From Nitrospira sp. (GTDB lineage: Bacteria; Nitrospirota; Nitrospiria; Nitrospirales; Nitrospiraceae), in assembly GCA_029865485.1 (NCBI GenBank), contig JAOUGT010000010.1, positions 1-35,568 on the forward strand: DNA of 35,568 nucleotides. Direction: 5' to 3'. The position numbers and the translations under genes were made by a program. Shown piece after piece: positions 32,969 through 35,568 of the stretch. Position 1 is the first letter of the stretch, and every line of letters begins with the position of its first letter. The notes below the pieces were generated by a model. The model ran no database searches and was not told the DNA's origin. It was given only the letters and a program-made list of their open reading frames with translations.

Positions 32969-33990
32969 AGGCGGCACGGCTGGGTGTCATTGGATTAGCG
33001 GTGGGAATGATCGGAGGCGCGGTGTTGATCGCCGGGGGCTGCGCCAACGAAAAGGAAAAGCGGGGCCACGAGCTCTATACCCACTATTGCAGCGATTGTC
33101 ACGGTGAAAGCGGCAAGCAGAACGAAGGGTTCAATTGGGCGTCCATGCCTGATCCAAAACCAAAGGATCTGTCGAACAAGTCCGAGATGGGGACGTTTAA
33201 GGATGAGGAACTCTTTGCGACAATCTCACGTGACATGTTGGACACGACCGAAGAAGGTGGCGATACCATCGGTGACGACGACTTTGCCGTTCCCACCATG
33301 CCCACGTTCAAGTATACGCTGTCTGAAGATGAAGTGTGGGCGATCGTCGGGCATGTCCGTACGCTGCACGGGATGAAGATGGAGTTCAATGTCGAGGCCC
33401 GCAAGACCTCGTTGGAAGAAGGACTGAAGAACGCCCAGACCAAGTTCGAACAAGCGAAGCAGGCCTATGAAGCGGCAGAGAAAAAGGCCAGTGATGAAGC
33501 TGAACGGAAGAGTGAACAACTGAAGAAGGATGTGGACGTGGATGAGTCTGCCTATGCGGCGGAACTGGCCGCGATGTCGCAGGCCAAGAAAGAGATGGAT
33601 GCCGCCCAGGTTGCACTGAATAACTTCTCGACCAGACCGGGCAAAGGTCTGAGTATTCCAAGGCCTGATATGACGGTCAAGCCGGCGGACATGGCAAAAT
33701 TGGTCGCACATGGGAAACAACTGTACGAAAACAAGTATGGGTGTAACGGCTGCCACAATCTTGCAGGCGAAGGCGGGAAAATTGGTCCTGCTCTTGATCG
33801 GGCTGGCTTTCGGCTGAATGCCACTTGGATCTATCGCTGGCTGAAGAATCCACAAGCGATGGATGCACATACGCGTATGCCGGCCCTTGGCCTCAATGAT
33901 GCGGATGCGAAGGCGGTCACCATCTATGTATCTACGCTACGAGCCCCGAAGGAAGAACCGGTAGTTGTGAAGCCGGCTGAGAAGCCGTAG
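32965..33990 (+). CDS. Dihaem lipoprotein cytochrome c with coiled-coil insert
   Basis: The signal sequence ends with an IAGGC lipobox (C26), so the protein is probably lipid-anchored. Two haem sites are present: CSDCH (42-46) and CNGCH (260-264). Between them lies a long Lys/Glu/Ala-rich coiled coil (about 150-225), which would space the two haem domains. The length is 341 residues. The start overlaps the stop of the upstream NxrC-like gene by four bases (ATGA), indicating coupled translation. It is the last gene of the run, followed by convergent ubiA. Confidence 0.9.
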   Translation: MKAARLGVIGLAVGMIGGAVLIAGGCANEKEKRGHELYTHYCSDCHGESGKQNEGFNWASMPDPKPKDLSNKSEMGTFKDEELFATISRDMLDTTEEGGDTIGDDDFAVPTMPTFKYTLSEDEVWAIVGHVRTLHGMKMEFNVEARKTSLEEGLKNAQTKFEQAKQAYEAAEKKASDEAERKSEQLKKDVDVDESAYAAELAAMSQAKKEMDAAQVALNNFSTRPGKGLSIPRPDMTVKPADMAKLVAHGKQLYENKYGCNGCHNLAGEGGKIGPALDRAGFRLNATWIYRWLKNPQAMDAHTRMPALGLNDADAKAVTIYVSTLRAPKEEPVVVKPAEKP

Positions 33991-34076
33991 TAGGTTACGG
34001 ACATCGATAGCGTAGGCCTTCAATCTGATCGTTTGTGGAGACTCAAGGTAGAGCTTTCACAGCAGGAGTAAGGGGT

Positions 34077-34097
34077 CATGGCAGAACTCTAGCCATG
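34077..34097. terminator. Small hairpin between convergent genes
   Basis: CATGGC (34077-34082) and GCCATG (34092-34097) form a 6-bp stem with a nine-base loop between the convergent cytochrome and ubiA genes. No T-run follows on either strand, so its role as a terminator is uncertain. Confidence 0.25.
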
Positions 34098-34126
34098 GCT
34101 CTCAACACCTAAGGATGGTTTTTCAA

Positions 34127-35020
34127 TTAGGCCGATAAGCCTGCCAGTAGTCCCAAGAGGATAGCAATACCGGCCCACATATGATTGCGGAACATGGCGA
34201 ATGCCTCGGCCGGAGTAACTGGCTGTTGCAGGTGTCTTACCTGCGTCATAAAAAATCCCCCTACCGCCGCTAGCAGAAAATAGTAAGGCCATTGCAGCTG
34301 ATTGAGCCATCCCGCGATGGCCAAGAGTGCCAACATGCTGGCGAGCGCAAGGCCTACCCCTCGGTGGAGGGACGCGCCAAGGTACAGTGCAGCAGACTTG
34401 ACCCCAACCCGCCGATCATCTTCTAAGTCCTGCACCGCATAGATTGTGTCATAGGCGATGGCCCACAGGACGGTCGCACCAAACAGAAGCCATGCGGAGG
34501 AGTCTATCTGCTCACGAACTGCAGCCCAGGCCATGATGGTTCCCCAGCCAAAGGCGATGCCGAGCATGGCCTGAGGGATGTGGATCCATCGTTTGGAGAA
34601 GGGATAGAGCGCTGCCAACCCAACGGCAATGGGGGACAGCCAGGCGACCAGTGGGGGGAGTGTGAGCAGAAGGCCGGCCGCAGCCACCAACAACAGGCCG
34701 AGCAGAATATAGGCTTGACGGCGGGACAACGCTCCGGATGCCAGTGGACGAGTCTTGGTGCGGGTGACTTGTCGATCAAAGCCTTGATCGGCTAAGTCGT
34801 TCATGATGACGCCCGCGCTGCGCATCAAGAATGAGCCGCCGATAAACACCAGGAGCAGCTTCAAGGGCGGGATGCCTCCGGCTGCGAGGACCAGTGCCCA
34901 TAGGCTGGGCAAGAGTAATAGGTACGTGCCGGTCTGGTTTGGTAAGCGGATCAACCGAGCGAGGGCAGACCAAGGAATAACAGATGAAGCCGCCGATGAA
35001 GAAGCTGCTGGAGCGGACAT
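34127..35020 (-). CDS. ubiA: UbiA-family prenyltransferase (4-hydroxybenzoate polyprenyltransferase-like)
   Basis: These membrane enzymes attach a polyprenyl chain to an aromatic quinone precursor. The first Asp-rich motif is NDLADQGFDRQVTRTKTRPLASG (N74, D75, D78, D82, with R87 and R91) and the second is YDTIYAVQDLEDDRRVGVKS (D191, D198, D201, D202). The KS ending and DLEDD form of the second motif are closer to UbiA than to the futalosine-pathway enzyme MqnP, as I recall these families. The protein has 297 residues and about eight or nine helices. The ATG at 35020 is the first in frame. It is divergent from the lipoprotein gene at 35105. Confidence 0.88.
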   Translation of the reverse strand: MSAPAASSSAASSVIPWSALARLIRLPNQTGTYLLLLPSLWALVLAAGGIPPLKLLLVFIGGSFLMRSAGVIMNDLADQGFDRQVTRTKTRPLASGALSRRQAYILLGLLLVAAAGLLLTLPPLVAWLSPIAVGLAALYPFSKRWIHIPQAMLGIAFGWGTIMAWAAVREQIDSSAWLLFGATVLWAIAYDTIYAVQDLEDDRRVGVKSAALYLGASLHRGVGLALASMLALLAIAGWLNQLQWPYYFLLAAVGGFFMTQVRHLQQPVTPAEAFAMFRNHMWAGIAILLGLLAGLSA

Positions 35021-35069
35021 GCTGCGACCTTAGCCCAGCGGAAATTGGCTGTCAACGGACCTTGACCAG

Positions 35070-35098
35070 TTGTGACGCTACGACATATTCTGTATAAC
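35070..35098 (+). promoter_or_regulatory. Promoter close to a GTG start
   Basis: TATAAC at 35093-35098 has TTGTGA 17 bases upstream (35070-35075); a second -35 candidate, TTGACC at 35062-35067, pairs with TATTCT at 35086-35091. With the first pair, transcription would begin at about 35105, the first base of the downstream GTG codon. Confidence 0.45.
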
Positions 35099-35104
35099 CA
35101 CTCT

Positions 35105-35568
35105 GTGAAAAATCTTCAAAATCCTCCAAGTCTTTTGTTGAAGCTGAGTCCCGATCTTGTCCGGTGCTGTATCCTCATTGCCTTCGTCCTGATCGTGGTC
35201 GGCTGTGCTGCCTTCAACCGGACCCCCACGCCACCAAGTAGCCCACAGGTCGTTCCTCTGAGCCCGGCCATATGGTTCTCGCCCAGCGTCACTGCCGCCG
35301 AAGTGTCCTACGATACCCCCTGCAGTGAGAAGAGGACAATGGCTCTTGGTGATCAGTTGGTCACGTCTGTTCCAAAAAAGCTCAGCATGAGCTTCAGCCA
35401 GGTGACTACGCAGAATCACACGGAGGAGCCCCTGGCCTCAGATGGGGCGATCGAAGTTGGTGTTGGCGCCAGACGGATCAACCTTGCTATTCCACCTCAG
35501 GGCCACGGGAGCTATCCGGCTACGGCGACCGTGGGAATGGAAATGGTCTTCTTGGCTCGCGATGGCCC
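35105..35568 (+). CDS. Putative lipoprotein, N-terminal part only (cut by window end)
   Basis: A GTG at 35105 opens a frame that continues to the last base of the window with no stop. The first 20 residues are polar and basic. A hydrophobic segment follows (CCILIAFVLIVVGC) ending in a VVGC lipobox, then a Pro/Thr-rich linker. The mature part has a beta-like composition (IEVGVGARRINLAI...SYPATATVGMEM). No family is recognised. No ribosome site precedes the GTG, and the promoter -10 box ends only six bases before it. An alternative is an in-frame TTG a few codons downstream. It is divergent from ubiA. Confidence 0.6.
   Translation, partial: MKNLQNPPSLLLKLSPDLVRCCILIAFVLIVVGCAAFNRTPTPPSSPQVVPLSPAIWFSPSVTAAEVSYDTPCSEKRTMALGDQLVTSVPKKLSMSFSQVTTQNHTEEPLASDGAIEVGVGARRINLAIPPQGHGSYPATATVGMEMVFLARDG

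Noticed and set aside
1..35568. CRISPR arrays, insertion sequences, toxin-antitoxin or phage genes
   Set aside because: Scanning by eye found no regularly spaced repeats, transposase motifs or phage-type proteins.

Overview
The window looks like part of a chromosome from the genus Nitrospira (phylum Nitrospirota), or a close relative. The assignment rests on gene content: a menaquinol/cytochrome c respiratory cluster with two odd CydA-like proteins, an NxrC/ethylbenzene-dehydrogenase-gamma-like haem protein, many small c-type cytochromes, and hopanoid genes next to an Mla lipid transporter. I could not run a database search, so the name is an inference.

Layout. Positions 163-5073 hold ispH (last step of the MEP isoprenoid pathway) and smc (chromosome condensation). 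A convergent rlpA-type lipoprotein gene and a small tail-anchored protein gene follow. Positions 6835-13968 form a tight operon-like run: squalene-hopene cyclase (shc), hopanoid nucleoside phosphorylase (hpnG), a 68-codon chimeric reading frame born of a local duplication, the lipid transport genes mlaE, mlaF, mlaD and mlaC, and an Omp85/BamA-type outer-membrane barrel. Next come dxs and ispG (MEP pathway), a GT87-type membrane glycosyltransferase, tRNA-Cys and hpnH (radical SAM adenosyl-hopene transferase). The first 21 kb is thus largely a factory for isoprenoids and hopanoids with an envelope lipid-transport line attached. IspH, Dxs and IspG help supply C5 units, Shc closes squalene to hopene, HpnH adds adenosyl, HpnG removes adenine, and the Mla and Omp85 proteins could move lipid to the outer membrane.

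Positions 21662-33990 are respiratory. After an exported protein and a lipoprotein cytochrome c, a long co-directional run encodes CydA-like protein 1, a membrane-anchored cytochrome c, a PRC-barrel/Rieske fusion, a full-length cytochrome b with b6-type haem spacing, an unknown six-helix membrane protein, CydA-like protein 2, two more membrane-anchored cytochromes c, an NxrC-like haem b protein and a dihaem lipoprotein cytochrome c. This reads as a non-standard complex III (bc-type) module with extra subunits, plausibly able to run forward or in reverse between quinone and cytochrome c. A convergent ubiA-type prenyltransferase gene (34127-35020, minus strand) and the start of a divergent lipoprotein gene cut by the window edge close the window.

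The points most worth a second look are the bc/CydA-like cluster, the coupling of hopanoid genes to Mla, the duplicated hpnG-mlaE junction, the PRC-Rieske fusion, a divergent DXS active-site motif, and two small or edge genes that automatic calling may miss (19526-19648 minus; 35105-end plus). No CRISPR array, insertion sequence, rRNA or phage gene was seen.
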